Program-made: the position numbers and the translations under genes
In this document: one piece after another, positions 22,441 to 32,412 of the stretch
Layout: each line of letters starts with the position of its first letter
Numbering within the stretch: position 1 is the first letter of the stretch
The notes under the pieces: generated by a model
The model's input: only the letters and a program-made list of their open reading frames with translations
Databases searched by the model: none
Told to the model about the DNA's origin: nothing
DNA from: Cerrena zonata
Taxonomy: Eukaryota > Basidiomycota > Agaricomycetes > Polyporales > Cerrenaceae
Reading direction: 5' to 3'
NCBI GenBank assembly: GCA_038087015.1
Contig: JASBNA010000042.1
Span: 362,527 to 426,526 of the forward strand
DNA: 64,000 nt

Positions 22441-22572
22441 GTAACATGAAGAGATAAGATAGAGGTTTATGAAGAGTTAATATAGAGGTACATGAAGGAT
22501 CAGATAGAAATGGAGAGATAAACACGACAAGTAGATAAGAGGACTCAATGCTATACAAATTTAAAAATAAGA

Positions 22573-25187
22573 TTAGGCATTAAGTTGACGTTTTTGTTGA
22601 TCTCTTGCCCATCTGGCAGCATCCTTAGTTGATTCACTAAATAATGGATTGCTTCTAATTGATTTAATATAAAGAGTAACCCAGTCTTGTGAATATAATT
22701 GACGGAATGTAGCATTGGGGAACATTGCTGCAACATCCCCTAATAAACCGGCTGATGTTCTGGCAATTGATTCAATTCCTAATAATTCAGGATCAGTAGA
22801 AATGGATTCAATCAATTGAAACATGGCTCCAACGTATTGATAAATAACATTTGGTTGACTGCTTAATCCATTGACAATACCCATATATGCATCCAAAACA
22901 GATTCCTTAACTTTACTAACGTATTCAAAGCTTTCAATTGATGAATCTTCTGGGGTGATTTGTGAAGCTTGTACACAAATTTGTAAAACAAATTCGGCGT
23001 ATTGAACGAAACTTGGTCCAATTGCTGCCTGCAATATCACCAAAACAAGATAAAATAGTTGGTCTTAAATCTCTATTAAGATTAGCGTCATTCAAGTTAC
23101 TACCTAAAATTTGCATTAAATCACTCCAATATTGTTCAATACCTTGTCCTAATGATTGGGCCAAATCAGCTACTAATCCAATTGCCGTATCACAAGTTGG
23201 TGATTCAGTATTAGTTAAAGCTTTGGTTAAATATGGTAAGAAAACTGGCATATATTTATTGAAAGTCTGGGCCAATGGCACTTGCAATTGAGGAAATTGC
23301 AATGAAAATATCTTCTTCCAATAATGAATTTGGATCTTGAATTTCTAATAATTTAATGAATAATTCCATTAAACTATCTGAAGCACTTAAAACATCATTT
23401 TTCAATCTTCTTATAACACAGGTTAATAATGCCAAAATATCAATTTGTAATTCTTCAAGATTTGCTTTGGCTTCGATTGAATTCAAATTTTTCAGTAATG
23501 GAATACTTGATTCTAATCTACTGACAGCTTCACTGGCAATAGTTTGAATAATTGGTAAAGTGTCATTAGCACTATAAGTAACAAATGATGATAATGCTTC
23601 ATAAGCAGATGTTCTTGAACTATATTCATTATCGGTTTTATTAGTTAATCCAACCAAAATTGGGACAATACCTTCGTAATATGGTGATAAGATACTGGTT
23701 TCAGAATCTGGAGCATCAACACAAAAATGCTCTAATAAATTAATAAATGACCAGCAACAATTGGTTGAAACTTTTGGATGATCGGATAAACCAGTAACTA
23801 AACTTTCTAAAAGTGCATTAAAATGGCCTTCAATATCACGAATTTCAATCAAATTTTCAACAATTCTACCCAAACACCAAGCAACGGTTTCTTTGACTTG
23901 TAATGTTTCATCTTTGATTAATGGTAAGATTGGTCCTAATGCTTCATTAATAAAAGTTTTAGCTTGATCTGGTTCAATACCTTCCAAAATAGAACCAAAA
24001 GCCATAACAGCAGCTTCACGGTATCTCCAATCTTCATTATTAACAATATTAGCGGCAACAAATTGTAAAGTTGGTTCAACAACATAAAATCCTGCTGATT
24101 GAGCAAAAAGTTGTAAACAAGCCCCGGCGGCCATTGCCACTGACCAATCATCATCTTCTGGATCTTCGTTTTGTTTGGTTAATAAATTAAGTAAAGTTGG
24201 TAAAACATCACTTGTAGCAATAATACAAAAATTAAAGGACATTAAGTCATTCAGTTGACCTAAACCACGACTTTGTAATTCATGACGTTGACTTGCAATA
24301 TCAAATTCTTCTTCACAAACAGTTGACCAAAATTCAATAGCCATACAAGCAACTTTTTCATCAGGACTTTGCATACCACTTAAGGTTAAACCATATAATG
24401 CTTTTTCCATATAGATTTGCATAAATCTATAATAAATTTGCATAATTTTAGCTAAGCAACCAAATGCAGCCGCTTGTAATTCATTATCATCAGCTTGGGT
24501 AGCTTCGCAAACAACTTGCATGATATAATTTCTTTCACCGTCATGTTCAAAGTTCAATTTGATGAATTCTAAGGAATTGGCCAACGCGTTTAAAGCGGTT
24601 AATCTAATTTTAGTAGATGGTTCATCTGATTGAGCCCCTTGAACAATTGAAACCAATATACCATTTGATTGAGCCAAAATTTCTGGATTGTTTGGATCAC
24701 TACTTTCACATATATATCCAATGGTAAGCAAACAAGTTCTTTTGATATTAAGAGGTTTTTCTACTTTAGTATTTTCCACAATGATTGGAATTAATTCTGG
24801 CCATTCATTTCTTGGTAATTCAATAATTGCAATAGTAGCAACCAATTGAGAAATAGCATTTGAGATTCCATCATCGTCACTTAATAAAGCGTCAATTGTC
24901 GTTTGTTTTATCTTGCTTTTAGTACCGACATCTAAATTAATCCAACGTATTTGTTGTTCTGAACGAGTTCTTGAATTTTTAGAAGTCAATTGATTCTTTA
25001 AACCTAAACCGGCCAACATTCGAACCTCAACCTTATTGTTACGGTTAGCTAAAGCTTCAACCAAACATCCCAAGTATTCAACAAAATGATTACTAGCGGC
25101 TTCATTTAATTGACGTTCAGCTTCAGTTCTCTTATTAGCATCGGGGTTTAATAATGCTGCTTCTAAAATTTGAGCAATATTCTCCAT
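22573..25187 (-). CDS. KAP95: importin beta (karyopherin Kap95), two frame breaks
   Basis: Three frames join into a protein of about 870 residues if one base is skipped near 23263 and again near 23028 (S. cerevisiae Kap95 is 861). It is built of HEAT repeats and matches importin beta throughout, from MENIAQILEAALLNPDANKR at the N-terminus to the C-terminal ARWARDQQKRQL. It carries importin-alpha/cargo complexes through the nuclear pore and releases them on Ran-GTP binding. The gene is essential in yeast, so two real null frameshifts are not credible. The breaks point to assembly errors or recoding. Confidence 0.93.
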
Positions 25188-25796
25188 CTTGACGTAGGTA
25201 TATACTTAACTGAATAAACGAATGAATTACTTTATCTCAATATCAAACAATGCAATTGATAATATATTCAACTAATTAAAATAAGTTCTTAAAAAACAAT
25301 CAAAATCTCAAAATTGGCTAATCAATCAAAGGGTCTACCTAAACAAAATCTTATCGGGAAATTCGTAACAAGATAGAGCTCAAATGAACATAAATTCCAA
25401 GGTTCGACTGATTATCCTTAATCTTCTGAATAGACGATTAGAGATTGTATTGATTCAAGGCGTGGACTCCCGACGAAGAGAAGCAGTTTTTTTTTGTTGG
25501 TGTTTTGTTCTTACACGAAGCAAGCGATAAAGCTCCGTACATCAGAGATGATTCTTCATTTTTGAATCGACGTTTTTTTTTGGTTACCCGCAGGGGATGC
25601 ACCCGTGCACCCATAGAAACTAACTGCAAAAAGCACGGTTTTACAATAAGATTACGAAGAAAAGGTGATTTTAATACATTAAACAATATACAAAGGGTAG
25701 AGAAGAAGAACTGTATGGTGGTAGTTATATATTTATTTTTTTGAAAGGTTTTTGACGGGGGTTTTACTGAGTTTTTATGACTTTTTTTGTTAAGAA
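25188..25796. other. intergenic region between SEP7 and KAP95
   Basis: About 600 bp upstream of KAP95 and downstream of SEP7. Frames at 25438-25686 (minus) and 25505-25744 (plus) overlap each other and resemble nothing known. T-rich tracts near 25489 and 25571. No gene supported. Confidence 0.4.
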
Positions 25797-27641
25797 TTAT
25801 TCTTTATTTTCAACGACAGAGTTTAGATCAGTCAAAGTCTCGTCCTTTTTGATCATTGAGCTATGAATACTTTCATTGCTTTCCAATGGAACCTCTTCAT
25901 CGGCATTGACTTCATCTGTTTTAGATTCGCCGTTGGAGATTTGGTTACTTTCAGGGGAGGCAGCAGCACTAGCTTTTCTGGACTCAACTTCTCTTTTGGC
26001 CATTAATGATTTTTCTCTAGCTTTTAATGCAGCAGCTTTTTGTTCTAATGCGGCAGCTCTATTGGCTAATTCTTTAGCACTTGCCATTTCTAATTCTTCT
26101 AATTTTTGTTGTCTTTCTAGAATTCTTTCATGTCTAATAACGTAAGGAACGGTTTCACTGATTTGTCTTAGTTGATTTCTTTGAGGAGCAATAGATAATC
26201 TCTTGAATGCTGCATTTTGAGGATTTAAGTTACGTGGGGGTACTCCATTATGACTGGTATTACTATTATTATCGAAAGATAAAGTTGAATTTGACGAATG
26301 AAATGACAAATTGTTACCCAAGTTTGGCGATGGCATTTCATTATTTTGTTCATCTTCATCTAATAACATTGATTTTGATTTTTTAATTGAGGAAGATGCT
26401 GAATCAACCGATTCATTATCAATTGTAGTGTTATTATGGTTATGACCATTTTGATTTGAAGTATTGGCTAATTGAGCTAAATTAGATAATGATGGTACCG
26501 TTGTTTGATCTTTATTGAAATTACTTTGATGACTTTCGACAGTATCATGGAATTCACCTTCGTCATATTCATCTTCGCCATTTTGATGACCAACTTTACC
26601 AGTAACTTTAGTTAATCTTTCAGTTCTATAGGTTTCATATAAGAAGTCATGAGTTAAATCTTTCAAATCTTGCAAATGAGATCCCAAGATAACCGATTTT
26701 AATATTGGGAAATCACTATATTTTGGATTATTTATATCAACTAAACCCCATGGATAATTTCTAGCTTTAATAGTTTTAACTTCTCCAGTGTGAGTATCTT
26801 TAATTTCATAATCATCTTCAGATGATATTATAGCAAAAGGTTGTAATTTTGATAAAAATTTACATTCTTCAATCAATTCACGATCATCTTGTTCATCATA
26901 TTCATTTAAATAACTATCAAATTGGAAAATTGGTACGTTAAATTTCTCAATATCAATTTTTATTTGACGTTTAAAATTTGCTAATTCTTTTTCAGTGAAA
27001 GAATCGGCTTTACTGATAACTGGAATAATATTAACGTATTTTGATAAACGTTTCATACAATTTATATCAAGTTCTCTTAATCCATGACCAGTGGCAGTAA
27101 TAAAATATAATAAAACATGAACTCTGGTATCAACAAATCTTGGATTTCTTTTGATTCTGGTTTCTTCAGCTAAAACTAAATCAAATTGTTGTTTTAAATA
27201 ATTTTCAATTTCAACAAAACATATTTCGTTATTTAAATTTTCTCCAAAACCAGGAGTATCAATGATATTTAATAATAATTTCATTTGATCGTCATCAACC
27301 ATTTCAATCTTGGTTTCTGTCAATGCAATACCCGGTTCTTCGTTTGAAGTAGATGGATTGAAATCATTTCTAGTTAAAATCGATGTACTGGGCAATGCAA
27401 CGGATTTGGCACTGGTGAAAGTTAAGGTTTTGGTTTCTCCAATTGCTAATTCATCCCGTTCAAAACGGTGATTTACAACTTTTTTATTCAATAAACTATT
27501 GATAAACGTGGTTTTACCAGTTCCCAGTTCTCCAACAACCATAAATGTAAATTTAACCCCCTTTTTGGCATCTTTTCTATAGTTTATCATGGGTGAATGG
27601 CCCGAAATCGATGGTGATTCATAAGTATACAGCGAATCCAT
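25797..27641 (-). CDS. SEP7: septin Sep7/Shs1
   Basis: The 614-residue septin has a polybasic stretch before the GTPase domain, a P-loop GELGTGKT at 37-44, the G3 motif DTPGFG and the G4-like motif SKAD. The septin unique element (about residues 300-350) contains NYPWGLVDINNPKYSDF. A long Asn/Ser-rich linker and a C-terminal coiled coil (LEELEMASAKELANRAAAL and on) follow. The long linker and coiled coil match Shs1/Sep7, the terminal subunit that shapes septin rings and filaments at the bud neck. A Ser/Thr-rich insert sits after the switch I region. Synteny with C. albicans SEP7 supports the name. Confidence 0.92.
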   Translation of the reverse strand: MDSLYTYESPSISGHSPMINYRKDAKKGVKFTFMVVGELGTGKTTFINSLLNKKVVNHRFERDELAIGETKTLTFTSAKSVALPSTSILTRNDFNPSTSNEEPGIALTETKIEMVDDDQMKLLLNIIDTPGFGENLNNEICFVEIENYLKQQFDLVLAEETRIKRNPRFVDTRVHVLLYFITATGHGLRELDINCMKRLSKYVNIIPVISKADSFTEKELANFKRQIKIDIEKFNVPIFQFDSYLNEYDEQDDRELIEECKFLSKLQPFAIISSEDDYEIKDTHTGEVKTIKARNYPWGLVDINNPKYSDFPILKSVILGSHLQDLKDLTHDFLYETYRTERLTKVTGKVGHQNGEDEYDEGEFHDTVESHQSNFNKDQTTVPSLSNLAQLANTSNQNGHNHNNTTIDNESVDSASSSIKKSKSMLLDEDEQNNEMPSPNLGNNLSFHSSNSTLSFDNNSNTSHNGVPPRNLNPQNAAFKRLSIAPQRNQLRQISETVPYVIRHERILERQQKLEELEMASAKELANRAAALEQKAAALKAREKSLMAKREVESRKASAAASPESNQISNGESKTDEVNADEEVPLESNESIHSSMIKKDETLTDLNSVVENKE

Positions 27642-28192
27642 GGTTCTGGCTTTCCTTATTTTAGTTCAATTCTGGTGATCCCAACCTCTTCTGTACTCCT
27701 GAATTGGTTGTCAAACTTAAAACTTCCTTCAATACCTATCTAATTAAGTAGACGTGGCTCTTTATTGATCTCTAAACAAAGTCGGTTCAAGGTGTTCGAC
27801 GCGTTTCTAAGGCTCTCTATCAACCGAAAAACAATCGTGTCCGCCTAGGTGTCAAGCAGTATGGAATATGTCCAGTCAATGGGTAATACTTGTGACTAGC
27901 TATACAGTTAATCCAATCTAAAAGGCTTACTTGTCTAAATTTGTTTTCAATTAAAATCGACAAATTCTCTATTTTTTTTTCGAGAAAATAAAAGGTACTG
28001 AAAAAAACAAAAAAAAAATCACTTTAAGCGAGAATGTGCGCGACCCGTACATTTTATATGCGTCACGTGTGTTTGTCTATTTATTACATAATTAATTATG
28101 TCATGATGTGACACGTCTGGAGTGCAATCAGGGTATTTATTCAGGGTTATGTCTTATTGTAAAGAGAAGTATTCTGAAATAATCATATTGAA
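27642..28192. promoter_or_regulatory. divergent SEP7/NNR1 promoter with CACGTG and a 16-bp palindrome
   Basis: This 550-bp divergent promoter holds T/A tracts near 27971 and 28011, a CACGTG E-box in GCGTCACGTG near 28060, and a perfect AT palindrome ACATAATTAATTATGT at 28086-28101, about 90 bp before the NNR1 start. CACGTG is the core bound by Cbf1-type bHLH factors. Assignment of a factor is inference. Confidence 0.5.
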
Positions 28193-28939
28193 ATGTTCCA
28201 GTCTTCGTTTAAAACACTATCAGCCAAGGCAGCAGCTCTGCTTGACCAAGAGTTGATGTCCAGTGGCTCGTTTTCCATTGATCAATTGATGGAGTTGGCA
28301 GGATTGGCGGTTGCCAAAGCTGTCTATCACGAATATCCCTCCACCGGTAGAAATAAAGTATTGGTATTGGTGGGACCGGGGAATAACGGTGGAGATGGGT
28401 TAGTTGCTGCTAGACACTTGAAGCTTTGGGGGAAGCATGAGCCTATTATATACTATCCTAAGAAATCGACCAAGAATCAATTGTATGCTAATTTATTGAA
28501 TCAATTGAAGGATTTGGAGATTGCGGAGATTGAGTCCAATGAAGAAGTGATTGAGATGTTGAACGTTTCGCCAAAGGATCAAAACGGAGTGAAGGTGATT
28601 ATTGACTCACTTTTCGGGTTTTCGTTTAAACCACCTATTCGTGATCCTTTCAAAGACTTGATTAAATACTTATCGGATAATAATGGGAAAATTGCTCCCA
28701 TTGTGTCGGTTGATATTCCTTCCGGGTGGGATGTTGATCAAGGACCGGTGGATATCGATATCAATGCCACCACATTGATTAGTTTAACTGCACCAAAGCC
28801 CTGTGCCAATCATTTTGCTAAACCAGGTAAAACACATTATTTGGGAGGTAGATTTATTAATGGGAAAATTGCTCAAAAATATGACCTTCAAGATTTATTA
28901 AGCTTGTATAAAAACGATGATTTAATCGTTAAATTATAA
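28193..28939 (+). CDS. NNR1: NAD(P)HX epimerase (YjeF N-terminal family)
   Basis: The 248-residue protein is a stand-alone YjeF_N domain, the epimerase that converts R-NAD(P)HX to the S form so that the partner dehydratase can repair damaged cofactor. Motifs are LLDQELMSSGSFSIDQLMELAG near the N-terminus, the Rossmann-like GPGNNGGDGLVAARHL (61-76) and the late VDIPSGWDVDQGP. Size equals yeast Nnr1 (246). There is no fused kinase-like dehydratase domain. Confidence 0.93.
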   Translation: MFQSSFKTLSAKAAALLDQELMSSGSFSIDQLMELAGLAVAKAVYHEYPSTGRNKVLVLVGPGNNGGDGLVAARHLKLWGKHEPIIYYPKKSTKNQLYANLLNQLKDLEIAEIESNEEVIEMLNVSPKDQNGVKVIIDSLFGFSFKPPIRDPFKDLIKYLSDNNGKIAPIVSVDIPSGWDVDQGPVDIDINATTLISLTAPKPCANHFAKPGKTHYLGGRFINGKIAQKYDLQDLLSLYKNDDLIVKL

Positions 28940-29000
28940 ATACAAATGATTAATGAGGATGCTTTTCATTAAGTATACATATAATACAAATCTAATAAAT

Positions 29001-29120
29001 ATTGTTAATGACGAATGAACCTATATTGTTAATGACGACTGAACCTATATTGTTAATGACGAATGAACCTATATTGTTAATGACGAATGAACCTATATTG
29101 TTAATGACGAATGAACCTAT
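29001..29120. repeat. 24-bp tandem minisatellite overlapping a stop codon
   Basis: Five copies of a 24-bp unit (first copy 29001-29024, one base variant in the second) end at 29120. The unit starts ATTGTTAATGACGAATGAAC. The last copy encodes the final residues and the stop codon of the minus-strand gene that follows; the rest lie in its 3' region. Copies are almost identical, so the array expanded recently. Confidence 0.92.
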
Positions 29121-30663
29121 TTTGTCTATCAGTGTTTGGAGGATCAGGTAGGCTTTTCTCTGATACTACTCTTTTGTGTCGAATAGCATGGTTTTTGAAA
29201 AAATCGCTTACTTTTCGTATCACTTGTTCTTGTTTATCATAATCATCACTTATACTCGAGTGTTTTGTATGATGACTCTTTGAAAATTTTATATCTTTTG
29301 AAGGGGTTGGCGGAGCGGTAGACGTAGGCTTGTGTTGAACCGGTTTTGATTGCAGTTGTAGTTGAACAGGTTTTGATTGCGGTTGTAGTTCAACAGGTTT
29401 TGATTGCGGTTGTAGTTCAACAGGTTTTGATTGCGGTTGTAGTTGAACAGGTTTTGGAGGGACGGGCAATGAAGAGTAACGCTTTGAACTAACCGGATAA
29501 GGAGTTTCACTGAGTTTAAGAAACAAATTGGCTGCTTGTTTGTTGACCGGTGGATCGGATTTGAGTTCATATTTTGCTTCGGGAACTTTTGGTAAACTGG
29601 TAAAACTTCTCTTAGAATGATTATTGTATGGATGTAGATTATTACTTTTGGGAATATAATACCTTGAATTTTCGTAATCTTTACCACTATCAAGACAGAA
29701 ACTAAACGGTCTTTGTCTGACAATCTCCTTTACCTCTTGTTTGGCATCATGTAAGCTTACGTTTCCAGCACTTGCTGTAGAATACATACTTTTCGTTTTC
29801 GATGCCATTGAATGATTATCATTCCTGCCTCTTGTTTTCGGTAATGTCTGAGACCAGTCTGGCAAAACTAGCGAAGTAGATGATTTGGATTTGTTAGTAT
29901 TCTGTGGTGGAGAAAAATGACTCTTGTCTTTAAATTCGGGACTGATATATGGGGTATTGTATTCTTCACTCGAATTATCCGATCCAAATAAACTATCAAC
30001 AAAGCTATAAAGGTCATCAGATGATCCCCTTGGGTGATCTACTTCAAAATCAGCCACAGGAGTTGGGATCTCATTATCAGCCTGATGCGTCATGGACTCT
30101 TCCGAAGATAAGTAATTTTGTAAAAAATCATCATAGTTATAAGTATCATTTGGCTTTTGATTAGATGCAGTAGAAGCATTAGTAAGATAAGTCAGAAAAT
30201 TATCTGAGAACAAACTATCGGTATCGTCGTCAACGATAATATGCTTAGGCTTGTTGAACGTTTGAGCTAAAGGCGTGATAAAGTCATCATCACAGGATTT
30301 CAAAGAATGCAGATTGAGATACATCGATACCGATCGGGGATTAGTAGCCAAGTTATCCGCAGAACCAATCTTGGTCGGGAGTTGGGGAAGCTCCTTGTGT
30401 AAAGCAGGAACACTCGCCAGTCTTAAAGCAGTGGAAGGGTACACTGGCATCGAAGAAGGCCGCTTCTTCTTCATTAGCTTTTCAAACTTGTCTGTCTGTC
30501 TATTGAAAATTGGTAGCACATTTGGCATATCCTCCTTTTCAATATTCCCCGGCTGGAAAGAATCAAGAGCATTGGACAAGTCCATGTCAAACAAGTTCGC
30601 TGGACGAGTCATTGGAATATCCAATGACGTTAGTCTCTGTTTCAGAGACCCATCTTTCTTCAT
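29101..30663 (-). CDS. serine-rich protein of unknown function with PVELQPQSK repeats
   Basis: A 520-residue protein read from the ATG at 30663 (MKKDGSLKQRLTSLDIPMTR). The frame runs on to 30717, but that part looks like leader DNA. It is rich in Ser, Pro, Asn and Asp and mostly disordered. Short ordered-looking stretches include NLFDMDLSNALDSF and the C-terminal RKVSDFFKNHAIRHKR. About residues 400-445 hold five imperfect copies of a nine-residue unit, SKPVELQPQ, encoded by a 27-bp repeat at about 29325-29465. I recognise no family. The many SP/TP and basic sites would suit a phosphoregulated cortical or cell-cycle protein, which is only a guess. Confidence 0.75.
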   Translation of the reverse strand: MKKDGSLKQRLTSLDIPMTRPANLFDMDLSNALDSFQPGNIEKEDMPNVLPIFNRQTDKFEKLMKKKRPSSMPVYPSTALRLASVPALHKELPQLPTKIGSADNLATNPRSVSMYLNLHSLKSCDDDFITPLAQTFNKPKHIIVDDDTDSLFSDNFLTYLTNASTASNQKPNDTYNYDDFLQNYLSSEESMTHQADNEIPTPVADFEVDHPRGSSDDLYSFVDSLFGSDNSSEEYNTPYISPEFKDKSHFSPPQNTNKSKSSTSLVLPDWSQTLPKTRGRNDNHSMASKTKSMYSTASAGNVSLHDAKQEVKEIVRQRPFSFCLDSGKDYENSRYYIPKSNNLHPYNNHSKRSFTSLPKVPEAKYELKSDPPVNKQAANLFLKLSETPYPVSSKRYSSLPVPPKPVQLQPQSKPVELQPQSKPVELQPQSKPVQLQLQSKPVQHKPTSTAPPTPSKDIKFSKSHHTKHSSISDDYDKQEQVIRKVSDFFKNHAIRHKRVVSEKSLPDPPNTDRQNRFIRH

Positions 30664-31568
30664 CTTAAAGTTATGATCACGAAAACCAGAGCAAAAACCA
30701 AAACGAAAAAAGAACAAAAAAAAAATTTAAGGGAACTCTATTCAATATATACTCTGATTGTTCCCAATTCTTTCTTATTGTTCAAACTACAAAACAATCG
30801 CCTTATAACAACAGTCATCAATGTTTCTTTAAATAAATGACAATTGGAGTCTGCAGCATAACAAAAATTTTGGCTGCGCATGGCTTTTTTCGGTACCAAA
30901 CCCAAGCATCCGTACCTCCCGCGACCTTTGTTGCTGGTGAAAGGCTGGTTGATACCCCAGGTTGGACTACTTCCTGGGCTTGAAGTGCCTGTATTTCAGG
31001 GTATCGGCTCGGCAAGTGGGTTGTTTTAGGTGTTCAGCAAGCTGGGTGTGGTATCTGTTGCAGTGGTATTTACGGTGATTTACGGGGTTGTTCAGGCGGT
31101 GGTTTTGCAGGTTTTACAGGGTAGGCAGGACGATTGATTGTTCTGTTTGTTCTATCCTTCTCTGCGTTGGTGCTGTTGCCCAGTGCTGGAGATCAACGCC
31201 TTGCTACAGGCGGAACGGTGGTCTGCTGTTCTTGCGGTGGAAGCTTTGTTGATTGGTTAGGTTCGGTAAATCCACTATTTGAATGGTTACTGAAGGTGCT
31301 TACTAGGTACCTACTACCATAATGGATACTACCGTAAGGGATACCACCATAAGGGATACCACCATGATGCCTTAAGGGATACCACCATAAGGGATACCAC
31401 CATAAGGGATACCACCATACGGGATACCATCTATTCGACATACTTTCAAAGTAGTAATTGGCTGCAATGCACAAGCAAACATCCGTGCACCGCATTTTTG
31501 TGAGGCACAATATTGAAGTTAAATCCTGGGTAAGCTATCAGAATATGCTTGCCGGGTTTGCTGATGGT
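30664..31568. other. GC-richer gap between the serine-rich gene and ATG5, with Pro/Gln/Tyr-rich frames
   Basis: About 900 bp that is less AT-rich than its surroundings. On the minus strand, open stretches read Pro-, Gln- and Tyr-rich peptide, first WYP/GGIPY repeats and then segments such as PAYPVKPAKPPPEQPRKSP. They are interrupted by stop codons at several points. It could be a decayed or badly sequenced low-complexity gene; see the findings. Confidence 0.4.
31323..31432. repeat. 15-bp tandem minisatellite upstream of ATG5
   Basis: About seven copies of GGGATACCACCATAA, partly degenerate and interrupted once near 31365-31372, lie about 140-250 bp before the ATG5 start. Read on the minus strand the unit encodes YGGIP. 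The first copies have diverged (GGATACTACCGTAAG). Confidence 0.85.
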
Positions 31569-32402
31569 ATGCACGAAACGAACTTGGTTGACGTTAAGAA
31601 CAGGCTATGGGAGGGCTGCTTGAATGTTCGTGTGGTATGCTCGTCGAGTGAGTCGGAAGAAATAGAGTATCTCTTTGCTGGTTTAAGAAACTCGTATATC
31701 CCTCTTTACATTCAAAGTATAGTGAAATACTTTAGTAACTTTATACCAGAATTGCGAGATGGTCTGCCAGTTTGGTTGGAGTACGCCGGTGTGCCTTTGA
31801 AATGGCACTTGCCCATTGGTGTATTGTATGACTTTCTTCATATCCCATCGCTAATTGATCACGATTATAAGTTGGCCAATGAATGGGTATTGGTTTTGAA
31901 ATATTCAAGAGAGTATCCGTCAGAAATCATTCCCTTTTACTATCAAAGTGACACTCAAGAACCGGACTACATGAGGTCTTTAAAAGAGGTTGTAGTGAAT
32001 CAATTGAAGCAATCATGTTTTGTGATGAATGGGAATTCTAAAAAAATCATGAACTTAAGTGAAGAAAATTCCAATGACTTATGGACATCAATTGTAAAGC
32101 ACAATCTAAGGGTCTACACGGGTATTAATAAGAAGATTGTGCCCACTTTGAACAAGATACAAAGATTACCTATCAAGATTTTGATTCCGGGTACCGGTAT
32201 AATGATTCAAGCTCCAATCTATCCCAAGGACTTTGTCACTTTGAAAGATATGCTTTCAGAACAGTTACCCAAACCGATCAAAAGTAACTATAAAACTTAT
32301 ATACAAGGAGTGGAATTGAATACAGACATTCCGCTAATTGATGTTTGGGAACTTTTCAAACATTTGGATAACTTCTTATACATTATCATTATAATTACGT
32401 AA
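31569..32402 (+). CDS. ATG5: Atg5, autophagy E3-like conjugation protein
   Basis: The protein (277 residues from the ATG at 31569) matches Atg5, which is linked to Atg12 and with Atg16 drives Atg8 lipidation. The family usually begins just before the conserved WNG-LNV strand, here RLWEGCLNVRVV. So I choose 31569 over an ATG at 31467 that would add 34 unmatched residues. Conserved stretches are the PLYIQSIVKYF helix, GVPLKWHLPIGVLYD, and QLKQSCFVMNG, whose lysine aligns with the Atg12 acceptor. The C-terminal ubiquitin-fold segment ends in a short hydrophobic tail. It converges on the methyltransferase gene with 10 bp between them. Confidence 0.92.
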   Translation: MHETNLVDVKNRLWEGCLNVRVVCSSSESEEIEYLFAGLRNSYIPLYIQSIVKYFSNFIPELRDGLPVWLEYAGVPLKWHLPIGVLYDFLHIPSLIDHDYKLANEWVLVLKYSREYPSEIIPFYYQSDTQEPDYMRSLKEVVVNQLKQSCFVMNGNSKKIMNLSEENSNDLWTSIVKHNLRVYTGINKKIVPTLNKIQRLPIKILIPGTGIMIQAPIYPKDFVTLKDMLSEQLPKPIKSNYKTYIQGVELNTDIPLIDVWELFKHLDNFLYIIIIIT

Positions 32403-32412
32403 TATACACTAT

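Larger units (their letters stand above)
20597..22572. other. 2-kb region between CWH8 and KAP95 with weak small ORFs
   Basis: An unusually long gap. It contains a possible small gene (21056-21307), a 70-codon minus-strand frame (21573-21785) and a 15-bp tandem repeat (22310-22440), each listed separately. The remainder, especially 21950-22300, is purine-rich AT sequence in which I see no gene. Confidence 0.5.
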
